Positions 1 through 6,495 of a stretch of 9,343 nt of DNA are shown here, piece after piece (positions within the stretch are counted from its first letter, which is position 1; the number at the start of each line of letters is the position of its first letter). The stretch is from positions 1-9,343 of the forward strand of contig JBFWWW010000162.1 of assembly GCA_050245975.1 (NCBI GenBank), read 5' to 3'. Below the pieces are notes generated by a model that ran no database searches, was not told the DNA's origin, and saw only the letters and a list, made by a program, of their open reading frames with translations. The position numbers and the translations under genes are program-made. This DNA is from JBFWWW01 sp050245975. GTDB lineage: Bacteria > Pseudomonadota > Alphaproteobacteria > Rhizobiales > Hyphomicrobiaceae.

Positions 1-136
1 CGGCGGGAATCGATTCCCACCAGTCCTCGGTGCTGTCGAACACCGGGTCGATGTCAAAGACGATGCCGCGGAACGGGTAGATGCGGTGCTGGACCACATC
101 GCCGACCTTGTACTTCGCGTCGCGAATCTTGGTCAT
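1..136 (-). CDS. hspQ: HspQ / YccV-like heat shock protein, 5' end only
   Basis: The first 45 residues of a leftward gene are visible before the window edge. They start MTKIRDAKYKVGDVVQHR and continue with YPFRGIVFDIDPVF and a DWWESIP segment. This matches the N-terminus of the HspQ family (also called hemimethylated-DNA-binding protein YccV), with its short beta-barrel built around 'G-VVxHRxYPFRGVVxDxDP'. In E. coli HspQ is a heat-inducible cytoplasmic protein that binds hemimethylated oriC-region DNA and acts as a specificity factor for the Lon protease. That is family knowledge and has not been shown here. The start is the ATG read from 136. No strong Shine-Dalgarno is visible, only GAGAG about 10 nt upstream. 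A tandem 15-bp repeat lies 26 to 55 bp upstream of the start and could be regulatory. The remaining half or more of the protein lies outside the window. Confidence 0.85.
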   Translation of the reverse strand, partial: MTKIRDAKYKVGDVVQHRIYPFRGIVFDIDPVFDSTEDWWESIPA

Positions 137-161
137 CAACCCAACTCTCAAACCGATCCGC

Positions 162-191
162 CAATCGCGTGGCGGACAATTGCGTGGCGGA
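162..191. repeat. Tandem 15-bp direct repeat upstream of hspQ
   Basis: CAATCGCGTGGCGGA (162-176) is followed immediately by CAATTGCGTGGCGGA (177-191), with one mismatch in 15. The first copy also forms a small inverted repeat with the bases before it: TCCGCC at 157-162 and GGCGGA at 171-176. The repeat lies in the 138-bp gap between the mcl stop and the hspQ start, 26 to 55 bp upstream of the hspQ ATG on the minus strand. That position suits an operator or promoter element, but no known regulator motif is recognised. Confidence 0.6.
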
Positions 192-274
192 AAACCTTCA
201 CCGCAACCGCGGTATCACGGCCAACAGCGATCTGACAATCCGGGCCTCTGCAACACGACGGTCGCAGGCCGATT

Positions 275-1327
275 TTACAGGCCATAGAGGGCCTTGCGGT
301 CGGGATCGCGCGCCGCGACCAGACGGGCGAGATCGACGATGACCTTGGCCTGCTTCCAGGTGGCGTCGTCCTGCATCTTGCCGTCGATCATGACGGCGCC
401 GGTGCCGTCGGGCATGGCGTCCAGGATCTTCCGGGCGAAGGCGACCTCGGCGGGATCGAGGCTGAACACCGACTTGGCGATGTCCACCTGGCTCGGGTGC
501 AGCGTCCAGGCGCCGACGCACCCGTGCAGGAACGCATTGCGAAACTGCGCTTCGCACGCGGCCGGGTCCGAGAAATCGCCGAACGGGCCGTAGAAGGGCT
601 TGATGCCGTAGGCCGCGCAGGCATCCACCATGCGCGCCAGCGTGTAGTGCCACAGGTCCTGTTGCGCGAAGGCGCGCGCCTTGCCGTCAGGGGCAGGGTC
701 GGCGAGCACGCCGTAGGCCGGATGGCCGCCGCCGACGCGCGTCGTCTTCATGCCGCGGGAGGCGGCGAGGTCCGCGGGACCAAGGCTCATGCCGTGCATG
801 CGCGGACTGGCCGCGGCGATGTCGGCGACGTTCATGACGCCTTCGGCCGTCTCGAGGATGGCGTGAATGAGGATCGGCCGCCGCAGGTGGTGCTTGGCCT
901 CCAGCGAGGCCAGCAGCTGGTCGAGGAAGTGAATGTCCCAGGGCCCCTCCACCTTCGGCAGCATGATGACGTCGAGCCTGGCGCCGACGGCGGGAACGAT
1001 CTCCAGGATGTCATCGAGCGCCCAGGGCGAGTTGAGCGCGTTGATGCGCGTCCACAGGCCGGTCTGGCCGTAGTCGTGCGCCTGCGCCATAGCGATGAAC
1101 CCCTGCCGCGCGGCGACCTTGGCGTCGGCCGGAATGGCATCCTCCAGGTTGCCGAGAACGACATCGACATTCGGGATCAACTCATTGACCCGGTTGCGGA
1201 TTTTCTCGATGTGCGGCGGCACGAAATGGATCATGCGCTCAAGCCGCGGCGGCATCTGGCGCAGAGGCTCGGGTGCGCCGATGGCGAGCGGCGCGTAAAA
1301 GCGCGCGGGCGTGCGGCTGGCGGTCAT
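275..1327 (-). CDS. mcl: L-malyl-CoA/beta-methylmalyl-CoA lyase, Chloroflexus-type (HpcH/HpaI-CitE superfamily)
   Basis: A 350-residue cytoplasmic CitE-type lyase. The family cleaves (S)-malyl-CoA to acetyl-CoA and glyoxylate, and beta-methylmalyl-CoA to propionyl-CoA and glyoxylate, with Mg2+. Chloroflexus Mcl also handles citramalyl-CoA. Visible signatures are FYAPLAIGAPEP (10-21), NLEDAIP (60-66), the active-site Arg in WTRIN (R94), LPKVEGPWD (123-131), the metal-ligand Glu in ILET (E159) and Asp in LGPAD (D186), ASRGMKTTRVGGGHP (189-203), YGPFGDF (246-252) and a C-terminal lid region GKMQDDATWKQAKVIVDLAR. From memory, the whole length follows the Chloroflexus aurantiacus protein (about 348 aa). 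It is clearly different from Rhodobacter Mcl1, which starts with an LFGPGSRP-like segment. The ATG at 1327 is preceded by GGAAAGG with 8 nt spacing and overlaps the upstream stop as ATGA. The frame stays open upstream to 1663, but that part lies inside rsm22 and is a shadow. Family assignment is firm; the in vivo substrate is inferred. Confidence 0.9.
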   Translation of the reverse strand: MTASRTPARFYAPLAIGAPEPLRQMPPRLERMIHFVPPHIEKIRNRVNELIPNVDVVLGNLEDAIPADAKVAARQGFIAMAQAHDYGQTGLWTRINALNSPWALDDILEIVPAVGARLDVIMLPKVEGPWDIHFLDQLLASLEAKHHLRRPILIHAILETAEGVMNVADIAAASPRMHGMSLGPADLAASRGMKTTRVGGGHPAYGVLADPAPDGKARAFAQQDLWHYTLARMVDACAAYGIKPFYGPFGDFSDPAACEAQFRNAFLHGCVGAWTLHPSQVDIAKSVFSLDPAEVAFARKILDAMPDGTGAVMIDGKMQDDATWKQAKVIVDLARLVAARDPDRKALYGL

Positions 1328-2334
1328 CGTGTCGGCCTTTCCATGTCGTCGGGCGCGTCCGTGGCGTCGCCCCAGGACAGCTTCCTGGCCGTTTTGTAGC
1401 CGGTTTTGTCGCGGTGCGGAATGCGCCGTACCGCAATGCCGCGCTCCGTGCAGAGGCGCAGCGTCGCGTCGGCCTTGGTGACAAGCGGCGGCGAGAGGAC
1501 GCGGGCCGCGGCAGGCTCGCCCGCAAGCGCATCGGTGGCCGCCGCCACGTAGCTGAATTTCTCGTCCTCGAAGGGCGCATCGGCGCGCTTGGCGAGGCGG
1601 TGGTCGCGCGACCGCGGCAGGCGGACGGAGAAATGGCACCAGTCGGGCTCCACCATCGGGCATGGGGCCCCATGCGGACAGGGCGCGAGAATGTGGAGGC
1701 CGGACGCCCGCAATACGTCGCGTGCCTGCCGGATGCGCGCAAAGCCCGCCGGCGTGCCGGGCTCGACGATGACGAGGCAGCCGGCGGTGCGCGCGCGAGC
1801 CGCAGCAAGCACGCCCGCAATTTCCGTGTCGCTCAGCTCCGCGAGCACGTAGCTCAGCGTGACGACGTCGGCGGCGCCGCCATGTGCCGGCAGACGGCGC
1901 AGATCGCCCGCAGCGATGTGCACGGCCTGAGGGTCGAGGCCCGCCGCAGCCGTCAGGTGTTCGGCCGCAGCGCGCAACCCCGCATGGCCATCGACGAGAT
2001 CGAACCGCTCCAGCGATGGCCAGACGGCCTGGGCGGCCAGCGTCGCGGCGCCGCAGCCGGCGCCGAGATCGAGCAGCGAGGCGGGCGCGAACTGCGGCGC
2101 GCGCCGGGCGACCTCGCCCAGAACGCGCGTCGCGGCCGCATACGTGGCGGGCAGCCGTGTCACGAGATAGGCGAGCAGCGCCATATCGCCGTGGACGGCC
2201 TCGGCGGAGGCGCGCCCGTCGCGATAGCGGCGCGAGAGGCGCTCGGCGGCATCGGCAAGCGCCGTGCGCGAAACGCCGGCGAGGCGGCGGCCCACCTCGG
2301 CCTGAACGCCGGCCGGCAGCATGGGCGTCGCCAT
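1324..2334 (-). CDS. Rsm22/METTL17-family ribosomal small-subunit-associated methyltransferase-like protein
   Basis: A 336-residue protein. The N-terminal part has a Rossmann SAM-binding motif LLDLGAGCGAAT (87-98), then an acidic LVDGH (113-117) and a LSYVLAEL segment (160-167). The C-terminal part has the Rsm22 signature: CPHGAPC, then PDWCHFSVRLPRSRDHRLAK, then EDEKFSYVA. Four cysteines (C219, C225, C233, C295) match the spacing of the 4Fe-4S ligands reported for human METTL17. The family acts in assembly of the small ribosomal subunit, chiefly known from mitochondria. Whether it still methylates rRNA is unclear. The start is uncertain by one codon: a GTG (2337-2335) precedes the ATG at 2334, and GGGAG (plus-strand 2345-2349) is 7 nt from the GTG but 10 from the ATG. 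The open frame continues upstream to 2454 inside the acyltransferase gene, which is rejected as a start. It begins 22 bp after the acyltransferase stop and ends overlapping mcl by 4 bp. Confidence 0.88.
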   Translation of the reverse strand: MATPMLPAGVQAEVGRRLAGVSRTALADAAERLSRRYRDGRASAEAVHGDMALLAYLVTRLPATYAAATRVLGEVARRAPQFAPASLLDLGAGCGAATLAAQAVWPSLERFDLVDGHAGLRAAAEHLTAAAGLDPQAVHIAAGDLRRLPAHGGAADVVTLSYVLAELSDTEIAGVLAAARARTAGCLVIVEPGTPAGFARIRQARDVLRASGLHILAPCPHGAPCPMVEPDWCHFSVRLPRSRDHRLAKRADAPFEDEKFSYVAAATDALAGEPAAARVLSPPLVTKADATLRLCTERGIAVRRIPHRDKTGYKTARKLSWGDATDAPDDMERPTR

Positions 2335-2356
2335 CACGTGTCCGCTCCCGATGGGG

Positions 2357-3304
2357 TCAGCTCCACCGTCGGTTCGACCACATCCATTGCTCGGGAGTTT
2401 CCCGGATCCAGGCTTCGAACTGCTGCTGCATGCCGGCCGTGATCGTGCGCACATCCTCGGACAGATTGGCCGTGCGCGGCACCTTGAGCTCCTTCATCTC
2501 GATGCGGAAACGGCTCTGCGTGCCGATCCGCAGGCAGCGCGCCATCCAGATGCGGGCGCCGACGCGGCGCGCGATCATCGCCGGGATGGCGACGGAGCGC
2601 GCCGGCGTGCCGAAGAAGGGCACCTCGATGCCGTAGCGGTCGTGCAGGTCGCAGATGACGCCCAGCCGGCCGCCCTTGCGCACGTGATCGGTGATGATGC
2701 GGGCGGTCTTCTGGCCTTCCTCGAAGGAGCCGTCGATGCGCCCGCGCCCGAGCAGGCCGCCGGGGTAAAGATCGCGGCGCTGCGCCCGCAGGTAGGCATC
2801 GACGAGGGGGTTCTTCACCGTGCGGTAGACGGCCGCGGGATTGGCGCCGGCGAGCGCCAGCGGCCAGATGGCGAGCTCCCAGTTGCCCATGTGCAGCGAG
2901 ACGCCGATCAGCGGCCCGAGCTTGTCCTTGTAGCGCTGGAAGATGTGGGGGCTTGCGATCTCGATGCGCTCGGGCTGGCGGATCAGGCGGTCGATCTGCA
3001 TCGTCTCGGCCATGACGCGGCCGAGATTGGCCCACATGGCGCGCGCGATCTCCTCGCGCTCGGCCTGCGTCTTTTCGGGAAACGCGATGGCGAGGTTTTC
3101 CAGCGCGCGCTTGTGGCGGAACTGCAGCGGCGCGAGCAGGCGCCAGCAGCGCGCGGAGACGTCGGCGGCCACCTCGATCGGTACCGCGCGCACGAGCCCG
3201 ACGATGATCCTGAGACCGATGTACTCCAGCCGGTAGCGGGCGCGCGTCGCCAGCGGCTTGAGGCGGGCCTTGATGCGGTCCAGGCGGGATGGAGCTGAGG
3301 TCAT
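2357..3304 (-). CDS. Lipid A biosynthesis lauroyl/myristoyl acyltransferase (LpxL/HtrB family)
   Basis: A 315-residue member of the LABLAM family, close to the usual length of about 300. These inner-membrane enzymes transfer a secondary acyl chain from acyl-ACP to Kdo2-lipid IVA or a similar precursor at the cytoplasmic face. Visible features are a basic N-terminus followed by one hydrophobic segment (about 27-45), the catalytic H-x4-E motif in HMGNWE (138-143), a VYRTVKNP motif (159-166), ICDLHDRYGIEVPFFGTPA (about 217-235), where related proteins have a DQ-FFG motif, and the terminal PEQWMWSNRRW (304-314). The start ATG at 3304 has no clear Shine-Dalgarno. It lies 33 bp after the upstream monooxygenase stop, so translation may depend on read-through from the operon. 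The exact acyl chain and position cannot be read from the sequence. Alphaproteobacteria often carry two or more such paralogs, so the symbol lpxL is not assigned. Confidence 0.88.
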   Translation of the reverse strand: MTSAPSRLDRIKARLKPLATRARYRLEYIGLRIIVGLVRAVPIEVAADVSARCWRLLAPLQFRHKRALENLAIAFPEKTQAEREEIARAMWANLGRVMAETMQIDRLIRQPERIEIASPHIFQRYKDKLGPLIGVSLHMGNWELAIWPLALAGANPAAVYRTVKNPLVDAYLRAQRRDLYPGGLLGRGRIDGSFEEGQKTARIITDHVRKGGRLGVICDLHDRYGIEVPFFGTPARSVAIPAMIARRVGARIWMARCLRIGTQSRFRIEMKELKVPRTANLSEDVRTITAGMQQQFEAWIRETPEQWMWSNRRWS

Positions 3305-3337
3305 CGGCGGGGTCTTGGCCGAGGCCGGCGGCCGTCG

Positions 3338-4624
3338 TCAAGTCTCTTGCGGCAGCGCGTGGCCGCGCCCGCCGTCGCGTCGCATCAGCGCCGGCAGGGG
3401 GCCGGCATTGGCAAGCCCGCTCTCCATCGCCAGCCGGCGCAGCGCGGGGATGGTCGCCAGCAGATGCAACCCGACGCCGCGTGCGAGCTGCACGGGCAGC
3501 AGATCGAGCAGCAGCGACCGGTTGAGCAGATCGACGGCCGTGTGGCGCGCCGTCACGTCCAGGCGCCGCTGCGCGTCGTAGCGGTCGAGCACGGCATCGT
3601 CGCCGATGTCGGCGCCGGCGGAGCGGGCGGCGGCGACGCATTCGGCCAGCGCGGCGGCATCGCGCAGGCTCATGTTGAGGCCCTGCGCGCCGATGGGCGG
3701 CAGCACGTGCGCGGCCTCGCCGACAAGCGCGATCCGGCGTGCGCCCATGCGGTCCGCGGCGAGGCCGGCGAGATCGAACGTCGCCCGCGGGCCGACGTCG
3801 GAGATCGCGCCGAGCAGGCCCTGCAGGCGCTCGCTGAGGGCATCGGCGAAGTCGTCCGGCGGCAGCGCGCACAACCGGCGCGCGGTGTCGGGTGCCTCGA
3901 CCCACACGAGGCTCGAGGCACGGCCCGGAAGCGGCACCGTCGTCAGGGGACCGTGCGGCCTGTGAAACTCGGTCGAGATGCCGCCATGGGGCCGCGTATG
4001 CGCAAAGCGTGTCGCGATCGCCGTCTGCGGGTAGTCCCGCGTCCTGACGGAGATGCCGGCAGCGGCGCGGGCGAGCGAGCGGCGGCCGTCGGCGGCGACC
4101 GCGAGGCGGACCTGGTGCGTCGCGCCTTCAGCGGTCGAAAGCAGCACGCGGCCGGGCTCGGCCTGCAGCCCCGTGACGGCGGCGGTGGGGATAAAGGCGA
4201 GGTTCGGGAGGCGTCCGGTTGCCGCGCGCAGGGCCGTGACGATGTCCGTGTTGGGGAGGTTGACGCCAAAAGCGGACAAACCCGCGTCCGAAGCGCCAAA
4301 AAGCACTTCGGGAGCACGCAGGATGCGGCCCAGATCGTCGATGATGCGGATGCCGGTCAGCGCCGCCGCCGTGTCCGGCACGCGCGACCAGGCTCCAAGA
4401 TTTGTGAGGAAATCCAGGCTGCTGGCGATGAGCGCCGCAGTCCGGGTGTCAGCCGCGGCAAGGGCCGCATCGAACGGCGGGGCGAAGATGCGGACGTCCA
4501 GGTCGGAACAGGACTGCGCGAGCGCGAGCGCGGCGGCCAGTCCCGCAGGTCCGGCCCCGATCACACCGATGTCGGCCGTCGGGGGACTGGCAGGAGGCTG
4601 CGACTGGGGGCGGCTTGCGCTCAT
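3338..4624 (-). CDS. UbiH/UbiF/COQ6-family FAD-dependent monooxygenase (ubiquinone biosynthesis)
   Basis: A 428-residue class A flavoprotein monooxygenase. It has the dinucleotide-binding GxGxxG in IGVIGAGPAGLAAALA (about 19-34), the DG motif in AVAADGRRSLAR (175-186) and the flavin/ribityl-binding segment RIALVGEAAHVLPPIGAQGLN (about 297-317) followed by SLRDAAAL. In the last motif a Glu (E303) stands where GD-type relatives have Asp, and HPxxGQG reads PPIGAQG. The family hydroxylates the benzoquinol ring of ubiquinone intermediates using O2 and NAD(P)H. Alphaproteobacteria have several variants (UbiH, UbiF, UbiL, UbiM) that hydroxylate different ring carbons, and I cannot tell which this is. 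It is the first gene of the leftward run, facing the porins across a 419-bp divergent region. The start ATG at 4624 has only a weak AGATAGG-like Shine-Dalgarno. The Pro-rich N-terminal 17 residues are probably non-conserved. Confidence 0.88.
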   Translation of the reverse strand: MSASRPQSQPPASPPTADIGVIGAGPAGLAAALALAQSCSDLDVRIFAPPFDAALAAADTRTAALIASSLDFLTNLGAWSRVPDTAAALTGIRIIDDLGRILRAPEVLFGASDAGLSAFGVNLPNTDIVTALRAATGRLPNLAFIPTAAVTGLQAEPGRVLLSTAEGATHQVRLAVAADGRRSLARAAAGISVRTRDYPQTAIATRFAHTRPHGGISTEFHRPHGPLTTVPLPGRASSLVWVEAPDTARRLCALPPDDFADALSERLQGLLGAISDVGPRATFDLAGLAADRMGARRIALVGEAAHVLPPIGAQGLNMSLRDAAALAECVAAARSAGADIGDDAVLDRYDAQRRLDVTARHTAVDLLNRSLLLDLLPVQLARGVGLHLLATIPALRRLAMESGLANAGPLPALMRRDGGRGHALPQET

Positions 4625-4676
4625 TCGTGCCTATCTTTCAGCATGTTGCGAGGGTTGCGCCAAGGGTGGGGTTCTC

Positions 4677-4757
4677 GCGTGTCGCATCTGCGCAACGCTG
4701 GTGAGGCGCAAATGCCAGTGGACAAAAACGGCCCTGACGCTGCCGCATGCGACACGC
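4677..4757. repeat. 11-bp inverted repeat with 59-bp spacer
   Basis: GCGTGTCGCAT at 4677-4687 is the exact reverse complement of ATGCGACACGC at 4747-4757. It lies 53 to 133 bp upstream of the monooxygenase start on the minus strand and about 290 bp upstream of porin 1. It could be two half-sites of a looping regulator or the base of a long RNA stem. No known motif is recognised. Confidence 0.5.
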
Positions 4758-5032
4758 AAAAGCAGGTCGCGATCGTCGATGCAAGGGGCTTTGGTGCGTC
4801 GAATCGTGCTCTTTGTGCCACGCTCCAGAGCAAAGGCGCGCCGCCGGGGCCATTGGTTGTTTACCTCTGCTCAACGGTTGGGCTAAGCCTGATCCAGCAC
4901 GGTTCGGTAGGGCCTCATTGGCAATCGCACCTGACGGTCGTGCAGTCACTGGGGAAGTAGCCAAACTAAGAGTGAATTCGATCCGGTACCTACAGCGTAG
5001 TGCGATTGAGTTCGGTTCAGGTTGTGTCCAAC

Positions 5033-5036
5033 GGAG
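5033..5036 (+). promoter_or_regulatory. Ribosome binding site of porin 1
   Basis: GGAG lies 7 nt before the ATG at 5044. This fixes the porin start, since the same frame is open for about 100 codons further upstream. Confidence 0.75.
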
Positions 5037-5043
5037 TAATCAT

Positions 5044-6438
5044 ATGATCGGGGGACTGAGGAAGTCGGCCAGCCGTCTGGCAATCGCCGCTACGGCCGGT
5101 CTGTTTGTTGGTGGTCTCGGCTTGCCGACCGCCAAAGCCGCCGACCTCGGCGGCGATTGCTGCGCGGATCTGGAAGAGCGCGTTGCCGAACTCGAGGCAA
5201 CAACCGCTCGTAAGGGCAACCGCAAGATGTCTCTGACCATCACGGGTCAGGTGCATCGCATCATCACCTTCTGGGACGACGGTCTGCGGTCGGGTACCTA
5301 CGTCGGCCTCGACAACACGAACTCGTCGAGCCGCTTCGGCTTCCTGGGCAGCGCCAAGGTGACGCCGAACGTCACGGTCGGTTTCGACATCTTGATCGAA
5401 ATCGAGGCCGGCGGCACGTCGTCGAAAGTCAACCAGTTTGACGAAGACGGCAAGGTCGGCAGCCAGATCGGCGGTCCGGGCTCGTTCAACGCGTCGAACG
5501 TCGACTCCTACTTCGGTGACGCCCGTCGCGTGACGGCCTTCATCGAGCACAAGCAGCTCGGTCGTCTGACCGTTGGCCGTCAGGAGACGGCTGGTGTCGT
5601 CAACACGATCGATCTTGGCGGCGTCGGTGCAATCGCCAGCAGCTCCTCGGTGCTGTTGAACGGTGGCTTCTACATGACCGACAAGTTCGGCAACACGGGC
5701 GCCATCAAGTGGGGCAACCTGGGTGATCCGGCTGCTTCGCAAGGCCGCCAGGAAGGCCTGCGCTACGACAGCCCGTCGCTCGCCGGCTTCATCCTGTCCG
5801 CGTCGGTCAACGAAGCTGCGAACTCCTGGGGCGCGATGCTGCGCTATGCCGGAGAATTCTCTGGCGTCCGCGTTGCGGCCGGCATCGGTTGGGAGCGCGT
5901 GCGTGACTTCGCGACACTTGCGACCATCGCTGGTCCCACGCCGAAGAACGATCCGGGCCTCGATGCTTGGGGTGGTTCGTTGGCCTTCATGCACGTGCCG
6001 ACCGGCCTGTTCCTGCAGGGCCACTACATGGCTGTCGACTTCAATGCCGGTGGTCTGAGCGGCTACTGGGGCCAGGCGAACACGAACCGCAAGGACGCCA
6101 ATCAGTGGATGGTCCAGGGCGGTATTGCCAAGAACTGGTTCGGGCTCGGCAACACGGTGCTGTACGGCGAGTACATCCAGAACAACGACTGGGGTGCGGG
6201 CACCGGCGCTGGCATCAACTACACGACAGCAGGCTTTGCCACCACGACGGGCCTGACGGATACCGGTATGCGGATCTGGGGTTTGGGCATCGTCCAGAAC
6301 CTGGATGCGGCAGCCACCGAGATTTACCTCGGCTACCGGAACTACAACGTCAACGAGTTCGTTGCGAGTGGCGTGGACCTCTCCAACAACCTCAACGACT
6401 TCCATCAGGTCACGGGCGGCATGCGCGTGAAGTTCTGA
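5044..6438 (+). CDS. Alphaproteobacterial porin (porin_2-type), copy 1
   Basis: A 464-residue outer-membrane beta-barrel porin for passive diffusion of small hydrophilic solutes. The start MIGGLRKSASRLAIAATAG has a basic n-region and a hydrophobic core, with likely signal cleavage after TAKA (about residue 32) before ADLGG. The mature N-terminus holds a Cys-Cys pair (39-40) and a short heptad-like segment DLEERVAELEATTA (42-55), followed by the first strand MSLTITGQV. Typical barrel segments follow, including NSSSRFGFLGSA and GRLTVGRQETAGVV, and the last strand VTGGMRVKF ends in Phe, the usual signal for outer-membrane insertion. The segments that differ most from copy 2 (for example around the ASSSS, DFATLATIAG and GAGINYTTAGF stretches) probably include surface loops. 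The gene has its own Shine-Dalgarno and terminator. Substrate preference cannot be read from the sequence. Confidence 0.93.
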   Translation: MIGGLRKSASRLAIAATAGLFVGGLGLPTAKAADLGGDCCADLEERVAELEATTARKGNRKMSLTITGQVHRIITFWDDGLRSGTYVGLDNTNSSSRFGFLGSAKVTPNVTVGFDILIEIEAGGTSSKVNQFDEDGKVGSQIGGPGSFNASNVDSYFGDARRVTAFIEHKQLGRLTVGRQETAGVVNTIDLGGVGAIASSSSVLLNGGFYMTDKFGNTGAIKWGNLGDPAASQGRQEGLRYDSPSLAGFILSASVNEAANSWGAMLRYAGEFSGVRVAAGIGWERVRDFATLATIAGPTPKNDPGLDAWGGSLAFMHVPTGLFLQGHYMAVDFNAGGLSGYWGQANTNRKDANQWMVQGGIAKNWFGLGNTVLYGEYIQNNDWGAGTGAGINYTTAGFATTTGLTDTGMRIWGLGIVQNLDAAATEIYLGYRNYNVNEFVASGVDLSNNLNDFHQVTGGMRVKF

Positions 6439-6464
6439 TCGGAACGGTTGGACACGACTTCGGG

Positions 6465-6495
6465 AGAGCCGCCTTCGGGCGGCTCTTTCATTTTT
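6465..6495 (+). terminator. Rho-independent terminator of porin 1
   Basis: A 9-bp perfect stem AGAGCCGCC / GGCGGCTCT (6465-6473 and 6478-6486) is closed by a UUCG tetraloop and followed by the T-rich TTTCATTTTT. It begins 27 bp after the porin stop. The same element follows porin 2. Confidence 0.93.

Larger units (their letters stand above)
4625..5043. other. Divergent intergenic region between the monooxygenase operon and porin 1
   Basis: 419 bp lie between two outward-facing starts, so promoters for both the leftward operon and porin 1 are expected here. I see no convincing coding sequence: reading frames that cross it lack family resemblance and sensible starts. The clearest structure is an 11-bp perfect inverted repeat at 4677-4687 and 4747-4757, described separately. 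No -35/-10 pair is good enough to call. The region is visibly less GC-rich than the leftward genes, especially near 4960-5043. Confidence 0.6.

Noticed and set aside
195..274. Terminator for the leftward operon after mcl
   Set aside because: Only an imperfect GGCCT/AGGCC pairing with no T-tract on the minus strand; not good enough to call.
297..317. Residue change GD to GE in the flavin motif of the monooxygenase as a sign of inactivity
   Set aside because: UbiH/UbiF-type relatives vary at this position and the rest of the motif is intact, so no loss of function is implied. (The motif itself is at protein residues 302-303 of the gene at 3338-4624.)
1273..2442. Long plus-strand open frame of 389 codons opposite rsm22 and mcl
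   Set aside because: It is antisense to two genes with clear family signatures, has Arg/Gly-rich low-meaning composition and no motif. High GC keeps antisense frames open.
2334..3905. 523-codon minus-strand frame across the acyltransferase and monooxygenase genes
   Set aside because: Arg/Ala/Pro-rich translation out of frame with both well-supported genes; a GC-rich shadow.
4621..4644. Seven-residue leader peptide (MLKDRHE) overlapping the monooxygenase start as ATGA
   Set aside because: It has no Shine-Dalgarno of its own, and such a tiny frame arises easily by chance. Conservation would be needed.
4910..4950. Possible sigma-70 promoter for porin 1 (TTGGCA with a poor -10, 17-bp spacing)
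   Set aside because: The -10 candidate TGCAGT matches only half of the consensus, so the pair is not distinguishable from chance.
3347..4960. 537-codon plus-strand frame opposite the monooxygenase
   Set aside because: Antisense to a gene with intact FAD motifs, and no recognisable domain.
4747..5043. N-terminal extension of porin 1
   Set aside because: The frame is open, but the extension precedes a proper signal peptide and a good ribosome site. The paralog starts at the same MIGGL.
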